Positions 32,245-41,192 of a DNA stretch of 64,000 bases are shown piece by piece (position 1 is the stretch's first letter; each line of letters begins with the position of its first letter). The notes under the pieces are model-generated. The model worked only from the letters and a program-made list of their open reading frames with translations, searched no databases and had not been told where the DNA came from. The DNA lies in assembly GCA_032355985.1 (NCBI GenBank), contig JAUKVZ010000004.1, positions 1 to 64,000 of the forward strand, in the 5' to 3' direction. Made by a program: the position numbers and the translations under genes. This DNA comes from Sarcodiotheca gaudichaudii. Its lineage: Eukaryota > Rhodophyta > Florideophyceae > Gigartinales > Solieriaceae.

Positions 32245-33585
32245 TCATTCCGCCGCCATCAGATTGATCGCGCTGCCGGCCAGTGCGGAGATGTAGAGCT
32301 GATTCACCGGCTCTTTGGCGTTGTTGACGTTCAGGCTCAGCGTGAAGATGCGCCCGTCGCGCCGGATCAGCAGCCAGTTCATGCTCAATACGCCCGGCTC
32401 GGCGCCGCCGATGTAGGCGACGTTCGGCCAGCCATACTTGTCCAGGCGAATGCCCGTCGTCACCGTCAGCATGTGCGCCACCGGCGCCAGATCCGGCGAT
32501 GACGACGCCTTGCTCACCAGGCTCACCAGCATGCGGCACATGTCATTAGCCGAGGCGAACCAGCCGACCGTCTCGATCAGACGCGGCGATTTCCAGTTCA
32601 GCAGAATCTCAAAGTTCGGGCGCACTTCAGTCAGTTCGCCTTCGATCAGCGCCTGCCGCTCATCCGGATTCGCGGCCGCATATCGCGCCGCGTGCGTGCC
32701 GATGGCCGCGAGCTTCAAGCGAAACATCTCGCCCGAAGTCAGGAATGGATCGTTAAGACTTCCATCAACGCCGATCTGCTCAACAGAAGTTTCGACGGCG
32801 TCGCGCCCGATGATCTCCATGATGTGATCGGCCGCGACATGATCGGAAAGCGCCATCATGCGCCCGGCGAGTTGTTCGACGGTGGCCGTCTCTCCCGATC
32901 TCGTCGCCCCGGGACGATGCTCCTCCACGACAATCAGATCATCCTGAATCTCGACGGGATCATCCCAGTTGATGCGTCCTTCGCGCACGGCTTCTGCAAG
33001 AGCCGCAAGGCGGAATCCGTGAGCCGCGGCCGCGACGGCCAGCGGTTTCTCGGCATGCAGTTCATGAATCGGAACAAGCTCGGCAAGGCGCTCGACTCTG
33101 TAGGCGCCGAGCGACACTTCGGCTCCGAGTTCCTTGAGCTGCGCATCGAGCGATTCCCATGAATCGACGCCCGGCGCGCCAAGCCCCGGCGCCGGCTCGA
33201 TGGAGATCCCATCAATCAGATCGGGCGACTGCTCATCGACGCGCACGGAGATGATCCACTTCGAACCTCGAAGCGCCGGAATCAGCAGGCCTCGGATGGC
33301 ATGATCGTTGAGCTTACGAGCCGATTCGATCGTGAAGCCGCCGACGACTTCGAGCACCGGCGCCGCGACGCCGGAAAGCCCTGCGCCACCAAGTTCCATT
33401 TCAAGGGACTCAGTCAGGCGGCCCGTCGCATCGGCCATGTTGCCTTCGTTGATCTTTTCAACGGCCCATTGAAGCTGCTCTTCAAGCGAGGGCGCATGGT
33501 CTGCGTCCTGCGCAAGCGCAGCGACAGGCGCCAGTGCGCACACGATGGCGCAGCAGATCAACTGGATGGATCGAAAAAGGCGCAT
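32245..33585 (-). CDS. Secreted beta-lactamase-fold protein lacking the catalytic residues
   Basis: The 446-residue protein starts after AAGAGG and has a signal peptide (AIVCALAPVAALAQ). Residues 25-150 form a DUF3887-like N-terminal domain, common before serine beta-lactamase-like domains. From about 160 the class A beta-lactamase-like fold is clear: PLAVAAAAHGFRLAALAEAV aligns to the SxxK helix, MMALSDHVAADHIM to SDN, and AYIGGAEPGVLSMNW to the KTG strand. The nucleophile Ser is Ala186, the helper Lys is His189, and the KTG Lys is Ile, so hydrolysis is not expected. It may bind a peptide or peptidoglycan ligand without cutting it. Its neighbours are the tmRNA and the EF-G-like gene. Confidence 0.8.
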   Translation of the reverse strand: MRLFRSIQLICCAIVCALAPVAALAQDADHAPSLEEQLQWAVEKINEGNMADATGRLTESLEMELGGAGLSGVAAPVLEVVGGFTIESARKLNDHAIRGLLIPALRGSKWIISVRVDEQSPDLIDGISIEPAPGLGAPGVDSWESLDAQLKELGAEVSLGAYRVERLAELVPIHELHAEKPLAVAAAAHGFRLAALAEAVREGRINWDDPVEIQDDLIVVEEHRPGATRSGETATVEQLAGRMMALSDHVAADHIMEIIGRDAVETSVEQIGVDGSLNDPFLTSGEMFRLKLAAIGTHAARYAAANPDERQALIEGELTEVRPNFEILLNWKSPRLIETVGWFASANDMCRMLVSLVSKASSSPDLAPVAHMLTVTTGIRLDKYGWPNVAYIGGAEPGVLSMNWLLIRRDGRIFTLSLNVNNAKEPVNQLYISALAGSAINLMAAE

Positions 33586-33630
33586 CCTGCCTCTTTGTAC
33601 GCCCTCGATCGGGCGGGGTTCGGTCGAGGC

Positions 33631-35685
33631 TCAGTCTTCCTCTTCGTGAGGCTTGAACGATGCGACGATTTCGGCCTGGATATTGGGCGGGGTCTGCTCG
33701 TCGTGGCTGTAGTCCATCGTGAATGAGCCGGCGCCTGCCGTGATGCTCTTGAGCTGGCTGGAATACGCCAGCGTCTCCGAGAGCGGCACGACCGCCGAGA
33801 TGGAGCACATATCGCCGGGCAGCATGTCCGTGCCCTGCACGCGTCCGCGCTTGCCGGCGATGTCGCTCGTCAGATCACCCAGGTATTCAGAAGGCGCCGT
33901 CACTTCCATTTCGACGAAGGGCTCGAGCAGCACGGGCTTGGCCTTCTGCACGGCGTCAATGAACGCGCGCTTGCCCGCCGTGACAAACGCCACTTCCTTG
34001 GAGTCGACCGGATGATGCTTGCCGTCGTAGATCAGAACGCGCACGCCGGACATCGGATAGCCGGCGACGGCGCCGCCTGCCAGCACCGAGCGCACGCCCT
34101 TTTCAATCGCGGGCATGAACTGCTTGGGCACCGATCCGCCGAATGTGTCGTCGACGAACTCGAAGCCGTCCTCGTGGTCCTGCGGCAGCGGCTCGACGCG
34201 CAGGAAGACTTCGCCGAACTGACCGGCGCCGCCCGACTGCTTTTTGTGTCGATGATGACCTTCCGCCTTGGCGGAGATTGTTTCCTTGTACGCGACGCGC
34301 GGCGGCTCCATCTCCACCTCAACGCCGTAGCGCCCCTTGAGCTTCTCCATGAGCACACGCATGTGCAGCTCACCAAGCGCTCGGGCGACAGTCTGTTTCG
34401 TCGCGGAGACGCGCTCGACGACGAACGTGGGATCTTCATCCATCAGCTTGGAGATCGCGCCGCCGAGCTTGGTTTCATCGCCGCGACTCTTGGGCGTGAT
34501 CGCCTGGCCGTACATGGGCTTGGGCAGTGGCAGTGGCTCGAGACGAATGTCATCGACCTCGTGCCCATCGTGCAGGATGTCGCCCATGTGCACTTCTTCG
34601 ACCTTGGCGACGGCGCCGATATCACCGGCGATGATCGATTCAGACTCCTCGTGCTCCTTGCCTTTGACGGTGAGCAGATGACCGAGGCGGATCTGCTTCT
34701 TCTCGTCATTGCGCAGCACCTGTGAGTTGGGCGTGAGTGTGCCCTGATGCACGCGGAAGAAGGCGAGCTTTCCGACGAAGGGATCGCTCGAAATCTTGAA
34801 GACATGCGCGCATGCGTTTTTGGAAGGATCGGGCTCGAGCACGACAGGCTCGGCGTCTTCGCCGGGGCCGCTCTTGAAGGGGCGCGGGTTGCCCTCAAGC
34901 GGATTGGGGCACTGATGCGTGATGAGATGGAGCAGCTCCTTCACGCCGACATCCGTCCGTGCCGATGTGAAGCAGATGGGCGTGAGATGACCCTCTCGCA
35001 GCGCCTGCTCGAAGGCTGCGTGCAGCTTCTCGCCGGTCGGGGCCTCGCCCGTTTCGAGGTACGCCTCCGTCAGCGCGTCGTCGATCTCCACGATCTGCTC
35101 GACAATCGCGGTGTGCGCATCGGCGACATTGGAGAAGTCCGTCTCGCCCTCGGCATGTTCGAGCACATCGGCCACACCGGTGGAGCCACCCGTGGGAAGG
35201 TTGATGGGCAGACAGGTCTTGCCGAAGGATGTCTTGAGATCCTCGACAAGCTGTTCGAGACTGACCTCGTCGTGATCGATCTTGTTGATGACGATGAAGC
35301 GGGGCAGATTGCGCTCCTCGGCGATCTTCATCATGCGCCGCGTCACGGTCTGGATGCCCTTGGTCGCATCGATGACGACGGCGACCGTCTCGACTGCGGG
35401 GAGCACCGAGATCGAGTGGCCCAGGAAATCCGGATAACCCGGCGTATCGAGAATGTTGATGTGCTTGCCTTCGTAGTCGAACTGGACGAGTGCGCTGGAG
35501 AGGCTGTGGCCGTGCCCCTTCTCTTCGTCCTCGAAGTCGCAGACGGTGTTGCCGTCTTCGACAGTTCCCACGCGGCCAATGTCGCCTGCATCGTGGAGAA
35601 GGTTTTCGACAAGCGTCGTTTTGCCTCCTCCGCCGTGACCGACGAAGGCGATATTTCTGATGTCAGGGGTCGTGTAGCTGGGCAT
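33631..35685 (-). CDS. Elongation factor G-like GTPase
   Basis: The 684-residue protein (start at 35685, after GGAG; the 106 residues before have no family sequence) has all five EF-G domains: G domain 1-290 with NKID and DTPGYPDF, domain II near 315-400, III near 405-480, IV with SGGAGQFGEVFLRVEPL, and V with AGKRGRVQGTDML. The P-loop reads GHGGGGKTT instead of AHxDxGKTT, the mark of the EF-G-like subgroup distinct from the main fusA. That subgroup lacks a settled function; ribosome recycling or stress roles have been suggested. It stands alone, not in a str operon. Confidence 0.9.
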   Translation of the reverse strand: MPSYTTPDIRNIAFVGHGGGGKTTLVENLLHDAGDIGRVGTVEDGNTVCDFEDEEKGHGHSLSSALVQFDYEGKHINILDTPGYPDFLGHSISVLPAVETVAVVIDATKGIQTVTRRMMKIAEERNLPRFIVINKIDHDEVSLEQLVEDLKTSFGKTCLPINLPTGGSTGVADVLEHAEGETDFSNVADAHTAIVEQIVEIDDALTEAYLETGEAPTGEKLHAAFEQALREGHLTPICFTSARTDVGVKELLHLITHQCPNPLEGNPRPFKSGPGEDAEPVVLEPDPSKNACAHVFKISSDPFVGKLAFFRVHQGTLTPNSQVLRNDEKKQIRLGHLLTVKGKEHEESESIIAGDIGAVAKVEEVHMGDILHDGHEVDDIRLEPLPLPKPMYGQAITPKSRGDETKLGGAISKLMDEDPTFVVERVSATKQTVARALGELHMRVLMEKLKGRYGVEVEMEPPRVAYKETISAKAEGHHRHKKQSGGAGQFGEVFLRVEPLPQDHEDGFEFVDDTFGGSVPKQFMPAIEKGVRSVLAGGAVAGYPMSGVRVLIYDGKHHPVDSKEVAFVTAGKRAFIDAVQKAKPVLLEPFVEMEVTAPSEYLGDLTSDIAGKRGRVQGTDMLPGDMCSISAVVPLSETLAYSSQLKSITAGAGSFTMDYSHDEQTPPNIQAEIVASFKPHEEED

Positions 35686-35947
35686 CGCTGGAGCGTCTCC
35701 CGGGCCGATGGGCCGTGAAAGGACTCGTATGCGGCGGCGACGCCGACCGGGGCGTTCCAGCAGGATGCGCCGGCTCGATCGACGAACGTTGATTTTTCGA
35801 GTGCGCCGAGGCTCACTGCTTCCGGCCGGATGGCGTTCCCCCACCAGTCGCCGGTCGCAGGCCAAGTGTAAGGATTCCTCGCTGCTGTGTGAACGCCTCT
35901 TGAAGGCTCTCCGCGCGTCTTCAGGATCCCGCTGATACGCTTGGCTC

Positions 35948-36973
35948 GTGGCCGCGAAAAAGGCGTCATCCCGGAAGAAGTCCTCCCGCAAGGCCGGGCC
36001 CACCCGCCCGACGACCGCGATGCGGATTGTCGTCCTTCACGGCGCCGAGCCCTTCTTCCGCTCCCTCCACACCACCCGCCTTCGCGAGCAGCTTGCCGAG
36101 GAAAAGGGCGAGGTGGAGACCGTCCGCTTCGATGGCCAGAGCGCCTCAGCCGCCGAGGTGCTCGACGAATGCCGAAGCTGGAGCCTCCTTCAGCATCACA
36201 AGCTGATTCTCGTCGACAGCGCCGATCAGGTCGTCAAGGACACCAATCGCAAGCTTTTCGAGCGATATGCCGAGGCGCCCAGCGAAGACGCGACGCTCGT
36301 CCTTCGATCGGACACGTGGCGAAAGGGCAATCTCGACAAGCTGATCGACGCGGCAGGCGGTGGCATCATCAAATGCGACCACCCCTCGCCGGCGGAAGCC
36401 GCCAAATGGGCCGCCAGCCGCTGCAAGGCCCAATGGAACGCCGAAATCGAGCCTGACGCCGCCCGCCTGCTCATCGAGCGGCTTGGCGTCGATATGGGCC
36501 GCATTGATTCAGAACTCTCCAAATTGGCATCCGCAACGACTGAGGGCGGGGCGATCACGCTGGCGCTTGTGCGCGAGATGGTCGGCATGTCGCGCGAGGA
36601 AGAGGTCTGGGCGATCCAGTCCAGGCTGCTCGCGGGCGATGCAGAACTTGCGCTTCGATCGCTGAATGAAACGCTGGATGTCTCCAGGCAGCCGGAAGTG
36701 CTTGTCTCGTATGCAGTTATCGATCTGGCTCGCAAGCTGCACACGGCGTGCAGCCTTATTCAGGGCGGCGCCCAGCCCTTCAATGCTGCTCGCGAGGCGA
36801 AGATCTGGGGGCCGGCGCAGCAGCCGATTCTCAATCTGGCCACGCGAACAAGCCCGACGAAGCTGGCGGCCTTGCTGGATGACGCCGTCGAGGCGGATGC
36901 TCGTATGAAGAGCGGCCGCAGCGCGCCGAGGCGATCTCTTGAAGCGCTGGCCCTTCGATTCGCAAGCCTTTAG
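35948..36973 (+). CDS. holA: DNA polymerase III delta subunit
   Basis: The GTG at 35948 opens a 341-residue protein. After a Lys/Ser-rich leader of about 22 residues comes MRIVVLHGAEPFFRSLHTTRLREQLAEE, the HolA N-terminal domain, which opens the beta clamp. LLQHHKLILVDSADQV, then VVREMVGMSREEEVWAIQSRLLAGDAELALRSL and the C-terminal AAREAKIWG segment follow the family. It partners with delta prime (19846-20925) in the clamp loader. It is divergent from the EF-G-like gene, with 262 bases between them that hold no gene. The extended basic leader is unusual in HolA. Confidence 0.88.
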   Translation: MAAKKASSRKKSSRKAGPTRPTTAMRIVVLHGAEPFFRSLHTTRLREQLAEEKGEVETVRFDGQSASAAEVLDECRSWSLLQHHKLILVDSADQVVKDTNRKLFERYAEAPSEDATLVLRSDTWRKGNLDKLIDAAGGGIIKCDHPSPAEAAKWAASRCKAQWNAEIEPDAARLLIERLGVDMGRIDSELSKLASATTEGGAITLALVREMVGMSREEEVWAIQSRLLAGDAELALRSLNETLDVSRQPEVLVSYAVIDLARKLHTACSLIQGGAQPFNAAREAKIWGPAQQPILNLATRTSPTKLAALLDDAVEADARMKSGRSAPRRSLEALALRFASL

Positions 36974-37071
36974 GCCGACCGGGTCGATGGATTCGGTCGC
37001 GGAAGCCCGGTCCGGTGGGCAATCCGACGTCTGAGCTTCCTAGACCGCTTGTTCCAGAAAGAGCGCCTTCC

Positions 37072-38274
37072 ATGAGACGTGCTCCCTCTCGTCATGCCGC
37101 CATGTCCCTTTCTCGTCTGCTGCTGCCTCTGGCCTGCGTCACGCTGGTTGGATGCGCATCGAGCCAGAATGCATCCAATCCTCGTGTGAATGCGGGACTG
37201 GACAACTTCAGCGAGGACGGCACGCCTTCGGCCACGAGCGGGGGGATCGACCCGTCGATGCGTCCCAGCTCCCAGGTCGATCTGGCGACCATCTTTCAGG
37301 AAAACGCGGAGATCCTGCCGGCGCTGGAGTCGGGCAATCTGGATCAGGGCCGCGATGGCGCGATGGTGGGAAGCCCCAGCCAGGCGCAGGCCAACAACGT
37401 GAAGATCGTCGAAGCGCCGCCCTCGAAGGCAGCGCCGTCGAACGTCGCGACGGGCGTCGAAACAACGGGCGGCATGACGGATTTCAAGCCGACGCCGCAG
37501 CCTGCGTACGCCCAGAAGAGCCTGAATCAGCGATACGAGCGGATCGTCGCTGAGCTCTCCTCGATCCTCGGCAAGTTCACGGATTCGTCGGATGATCCGC
37601 TGGAGTCGGCCGCGAAGCTCAGCATTGTCGAGGCGCTGGCGCCCGGCACGACGCGTCATCCGCGGGATGTTCGCGCCTTGTCGCCCCGCGAGATTGACAT
37701 TCTCGAGTCGTGGAGAGACATGCACACGCGCATCGGCGAGGGGCTGAGCGATGATCCATCTGAGGCGCTCGATGAGTTGACCTACGCCGTGACGGAGGCG
37801 GCCCGTCGCATGAATGCCTGGGCGCCGCTGGCGATTCGGCGGGTTGGTCTCTGCACGAAGGTGAGCGGCTTCGGCGTCTATGACGAGCTTCCCGGCAAGC
37901 GCCTGCTGGCCGGCCGCACACATCCGATGATCGTGTACGTCGAGCTGGACAACTTCACGTCCTCGCCTTCGACGGGAGAAAAAGGCCGATCCGGCTACAA
38001 GGTGGAGCTGGATGAAGAGCTGCAGCTCTTCCACGAGGCCGACGGCGTTCTCGCCTGGCGTCAGCCGATTGAGCGGATCGAGGATTTCTCCCGCAATCAG
38101 CGTCGAGACTTCTTCCTCGCCCAGCTCATCGAGCTTCCGAGTGAACTGACAGTCGGGGCGTATCGCCTGAAGGTGCGTGTGACGGATCGAGCGACGGACG
38201 CCGTGACGGAGGCGATCGTGCCCATCGAGATCGTCGCCGACGCAGCGCTGGTGCGCGCTCAGGAAGAGGATTGA
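37072..38274 (+). CDS. Lipoprotein of unknown function
   Basis: The 400-residue protein starts at ATG 37072 (another at 37102) and has a lipoprotein signal, LACVTLVGC, with the Cys at about 28. Residues 30-150 are Ser/Asn/Pro-rich and look disordered. The C-terminal part (about 155-390) is ordered: a helical stretch with AKLSIVEALAPGTTRHPRDVRAL, then beta-rich sequence KRLLAGRTHPMIVYVELDNFTSSP and AYRLKVRVTDRATDAVTEAIVPIEIV resembling an Ig-like or C2-like sandwich. I do not know the family. It lies 98 bases after holA and 39 bases before pyrB on the same strand. Confidence 0.7.
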   Translation: MRRAPSRHAAMSLSRLLLPLACVTLVGCASSQNASNPRVNAGLDNFSEDGTPSATSGGIDPSMRPSSQVDLATIFQENAEILPALESGNLDQGRDGAMVGSPSQAQANNVKIVEAPPSKAAPSNVATGVETTGGMTDFKPTPQPAYAQKSLNQRYERIVAELSSILGKFTDSSDDPLESAAKLSIVEALAPGTTRHPRDVRALSPREIDILESWRDMHTRIGEGLSDDPSEALDELTYAVTEAARRMNAWAPLAIRRVGLCTKVSGFGVYDELPGKRLLAGRTHPMIVYVELDNFTSSPSTGEKGRSGYKVELDEELQLFHEADGVLAWRQPIERIEDFSRNQRRDFFLAQLIELPSELTVGAYRLKVRVTDRATDAVTEAIVPIEIVADAALVRAQEED

Positions 38275-38313
38275 TCGCGAAAGCGCGGCGCTCGTGGCTA
38301 AGATGCCCGGCGC

Positions 38314-39279
38314 ATGGCCGCATCAGCGACGGGACAGGGCGATCTCTCCGGCTTCAAGCGCCGTTGTCTGATTGAACTGGCCGACGTGTCCGCCGACGAG
38401 CTTCGATCGCTGCTCGCCGGCGCGCGAGACATGGTGGATTCGGCCGCCTGGCCCGGCGCCCCGAGAACGGATCTAACCGGGCATTCGATCGGCACACTCT
38501 TCTTTGAAGACTCCACGCGCACGCGATGCAGCTTCACGCTGGCCGCCCAGCGGCTCGGCGCTCATGTCGTCGACTGCTCGGGCGCGGGCACGAGCGTGAG
38601 CAAGGGCGAGACGATCGTCGATACGGCTCTGACGATCGAGGCGATGGGCGTCAGCGCGCTGGTCGTTCGCTGCACGCCGCAGGATGGACCCGCTCAGGTG
38701 GCTGAGGCCGTGGACTGCGCCGTGATCAGCGCCGGCGCGGGGGCGAAGGAGCATCCGACGCAGGGGCTGCTGGATTGCCTGACCATCGCGCTCGCGCTTG
38801 AGCGGGAGCAGGATTTCAACTTTGACGGGCTGCGGCTGGTGATCGTGGGGGATATCGCCCACTCACGAGTGGCCGGCAGCGCGATTCCGGCCTTCACGAA
38901 ACTTGGCGGCACGGTGGTGTGCTGCGGCCCGGAGGACATGGCGCCGCAGAGCCTGACCGGCGAGGGCGTAAGCGTGACGCAGGATCTGGATGGCGCTCTG
39001 AAGTCGGCGGATATCGCGATGACGCTGCGGATTCAGTTCGAGCGCGGCGCGGCGCTGGCGTCAAAGGAGGCTTACACGACCGCGTTTCAGCTTGATGCGC
39101 GGCGGGCGGGGCTCTTGCCGGAGCACGCAATCGTGATGCACCCGGGGCCGATGAATCGAGGCGTGGAGATCGCGCCGGAAGTCGCTGACGGCTCTCGCAG
39201 CCGCATTCTGGAGCAGGTGCGCATGGGCGTGCCGGTGCGGATGGCGGCGCTGGCGGCATGCATCGCCGCCTCAGTCTGA
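38314..39279 (+). CDS. pyrB: Aspartate carbamoyltransferase catalytic subunit
   Basis: The 321-residue enzyme joins carbamoyl phosphate and aspartate in pyrimidine synthesis. The carbamoyl-phosphate site FFEDSTRTRCSF, KGET (80s loop), AKEHPTQGLLD, and the aspartate-domain HPGPMNRGVEI are present and tell it apart from ornithine carbamoyltransferase. The length is normal. No pyrI, pyrC or other pyr gene adjoins, so it probably works as a trimer or with a partner coded elsewhere. It overlaps the stop of the convergent hipA gene by 9 bases. Confidence 0.95.
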   Translation: MAASATGQGDLSGFKRRCLIELADVSADELRSLLAGARDMVDSAAWPGAPRTDLTGHSIGTLFFEDSTRTRCSFTLAAQRLGAHVVDCSGAGTSVSKGETIVDTALTIEAMGVSALVVRCTPQDGPAQVAEAVDCAVISAGAGAKEHPTQGLLDCLTIALALEREQDFNFDGLRLVIVGDIAHSRVAGSAIPAFTKLGGTVVCCGPEDMAPQSLTGEGVSVTQDLDGALKSADIAMTLRIQFERGAALASKEAYTTAFQLDARRAGLLPEHAIVMHPGPMNRGVEIAPEVADGSRSRILEQVRMGVPVRMAALAACIAASV

Positions 39280-40581
39280 CTCTGGAATCTCGAGTCTATG
39301 CGCTGCCGCGATGCGCTCGATTTCCTCGGGATTGACACGCGCCTCATGCGCATGCTTCGGCCACTGGCGCACACTTGTGATGACTTCATCAAGGATGTTC
39401 CGGGCGCGTCCGCGTTTGAGTGCACACCGGCGCGCACATTCAAGCACGTCCTTTTGAGTGAACCCTTCGCGCCTGCCGTTCATGCTCATCTGGTGCTTCG
39501 CAGTCCAGACGCCGCTCGGGTTGTAGCTGTATGTCACATCGAAAGCGGGGGCCAGCGACCACACGCCGTACTTATTCATGAGGAACGCGATGTTCTTCAC
39601 ATGATCGTCCTGATTTCGCGCGACGATATTAAAGAGCATGCGCCGGAACATCTCTTCGGTCGCGTCCATCGGCAGTTGAAGCTCTCGAATCACACGAAAC
39701 GCCTGTTCGTACGAGTTCGCGAGCGGCTGATTGAGATCAAGATGCGCAAGGGCGCCGAGTGTCTGCATGTGCAGTTTCTCGCCCTGATCGGTGCGATCAA
39801 ATCGCTTCGTCATGAAATGGCGTCGGCCGTGCTCTTCCAACAGGCGGCAATCCATCATGTCGATTCCCGCATCCCGCGCCATCATCGCATAGGCGAATTC
39901 AATTGCGCCGTATCCCTGCGGATCGGCAAGCTCTCTGTCTCGATTTTCTGCGACACCATCAAACTTCAGAAGCCAGTATTCGAACCCCGGCGGCGCCTGC
40001 ACCTGACCTGATCGAACTTCATTGGTGTCGGGGCTCCAGGCAATGACCGCTTTCGCTCTCGCGCCGCCCGCCGATGCGCCGACACGAAGCACCTGCAGCA
40101 TCGCCTGCTCGTCAGCTTCTTCCGTAAGCGTTGTGCTAAGCCCGGCGCGCTCTTTCAGAATGCGCGAAGCGAGATCGACGAGTTCGTCAACATGGACGAT
40201 CTCAGCCGTGCCGGGTGCAGGGCCAAGCACAGGCTCGTACTCCAGCGCCCCCATGGCGCGGGCGCCTGTGTAGCAGAGCCGCTCAACACAATCGACTTCA
40301 TCGCGCCGGCGTCCCTGCCGCGCGATCCATGCGTCGAACACGGCATTGCCGAAGCGATCGGGCAGCGAGTCCGCGAGGAGACCGGGCAATCCATGGAATG
40401 TCTCAATCGCCAGATTGGGAAATTGATGCACGCCCCCCCGAAGAGGAAGGACGATTGGTGAAAGTTCGACATCGCTCTGAAGAAAGTCCGGGTCGAACTC
40501 GAAGCTGGCGATCTTGCCGACCCCTTCAACGGATACAGCTGCGACCGGTGAACCCCAGAGCCACACGCGGGCGGCTGTCAT
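39271..40581 (-). CDS. hipA: HipA-type Ser/Thr kinase toxin
   Basis: The 436-residue protein has the HipA N-terminal domain (about 1-120, with LPLRGGVHQFPNLAIETFHGLPGLLADSLPDRFG) and the kinase-like C-terminal domain. Catalytic motifs look whole: FMTKRFDR (Lys), NIVARNQDDHVKN with the catalytic Asp, and LAPAFDVTYSY with the metal Asp. The E. coli homologue phosphorylates glutamyl-tRNA synthetase and causes growth arrest. The start ATG overlaps the antitoxin stop (ATGA), as usual for such pairs. Composition is close to that of the neighbours. It appears intact. Confidence 0.93.
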   Translation of the reverse strand: MTAARVWLWGSPVAAVSVEGVGKIASFEFDPDFLQSDVELSPIVLPLRGGVHQFPNLAIETFHGLPGLLADSLPDRFGNAVFDAWIARQGRRRDEVDCVERLCYTGARAMGALEYEPVLGPAPGTAEIVHVDELVDLASRILKERAGLSTTLTEEADEQAMLQVLRVGASAGGARAKAVIAWSPDTNEVRSGQVQAPPGFEYWLLKFDGVAENRDRELADPQGYGAIEFAYAMMARDAGIDMMDCRLLEEHGRRHFMTKRFDRTDQGEKLHMQTLGALAHLDLNQPLANSYEQAFRVIRELQLPMDATEEMFRRMLFNIVARNQDDHVKNIAFLMNKYGVWSLAPAFDVTYSYNPSGVWTAKHQMSMNGRREGFTQKDVLECARRCALKRGRARNILDEVITSVRQWPKHAHEARVNPEEIERIAAAHRLEIPESD

Positions 40582-40946
40582 GAATCAACGCCTCTCTTCT
40601 GATCGTCTCCCCACGTCCACTTGTTTGGTCGCGGCGAGCTTGCCGACTTTCGAGAAGCTCGCTCGCGCGACTGGCGCTTCCCGGTCACCTGCTCGATCGG
40701 TGTCGGGCTCGGCTCGGATTCGAAGATCGAAACGCCATCCAACAAATCGAGGACGCGAAGTGCGCGAACGACATTGATTGTCTGCGCGGACTCACCGGCC
40801 TCGATCCGCGCCAGCGTGCGTGTCGATATCCCGGCCTCGTGCGCAAGAGCAGCCTGCGTCAGATTTCGGGCGAGCCGGGCGCGCGCGATGTGCCTCCCGA
40901 GGGCGGCCAGAAGTTCATCGTCAGTTGTCGTGCTTGCGATGGGCAT
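40578..40946 (-). CDS. hipB: HipB-type antitoxin, XRE family
   Basis: The start at 40946 gives a 122-residue protein; the extra 72 residues of the longer frame would be translated from the AT-rich promoter region and carry no family sequence. Residues 10-70 are a lambda-repressor-like HTH, IARARLARNLTQAALAHEAGISTRTLARIEAGES. The basic, Ser/Arg-rich C-terminus probably folds on the toxin or hangs free. It neutralises HipA and represses the operon, likely through the palindrome just upstream. Confidence 0.88.
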   Translation of the reverse strand: MPIASTTTDDELLAALGRHIARARLARNLTQAALAHEAGISTRTLARIEAGESAQTINVVRALRVLDLLDGVSIFESEPSPTPIEQVTGKRQSRERASRKSASSPRPNKWTWGDDQKRGVDS

Positions 40947-40986
40947 GGGGGACTCGGGGTTCTGACTCACTCTTCTCGGATATAAT

Positions 40987-41002
40987 ATGCCATATATGGC
41001 AT
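40987..41002. promoter_or_regulatory. Perfect 16-base palindrome in the hipBA promoter region, candidate operator
   Basis: ATGCCATATATGGCAT is a perfect inverted repeat, 41 bases upstream of hipB, in an AT-rich island (about 40978-41035) that contrasts with the GC-rich surroundings. A second shorter palindrome, ATGATCAT, lies at 41016-41023. Self-repression by HipB through such sites is typical of these operons. The exact -10 and -35 could not be fixed. Confidence 0.6.
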
Positions 41003-41192
41003 TTTGTTCTGCAAAATGATCATAATACGCCAAATCTGTCGCATTGATCACGTATTCGAGCTGCTCCGGGCCAATTTCAGGCTTCTGCAGGGCGCAGAAT
41101 CGTCCGCGGCTGGGAGGCGGGGGCGGGGAATCCGCCGAAGTCACTCGGACCTGCGCCGTCACGATTCCAGTCGATGTCGTATGCTTCGCGCG

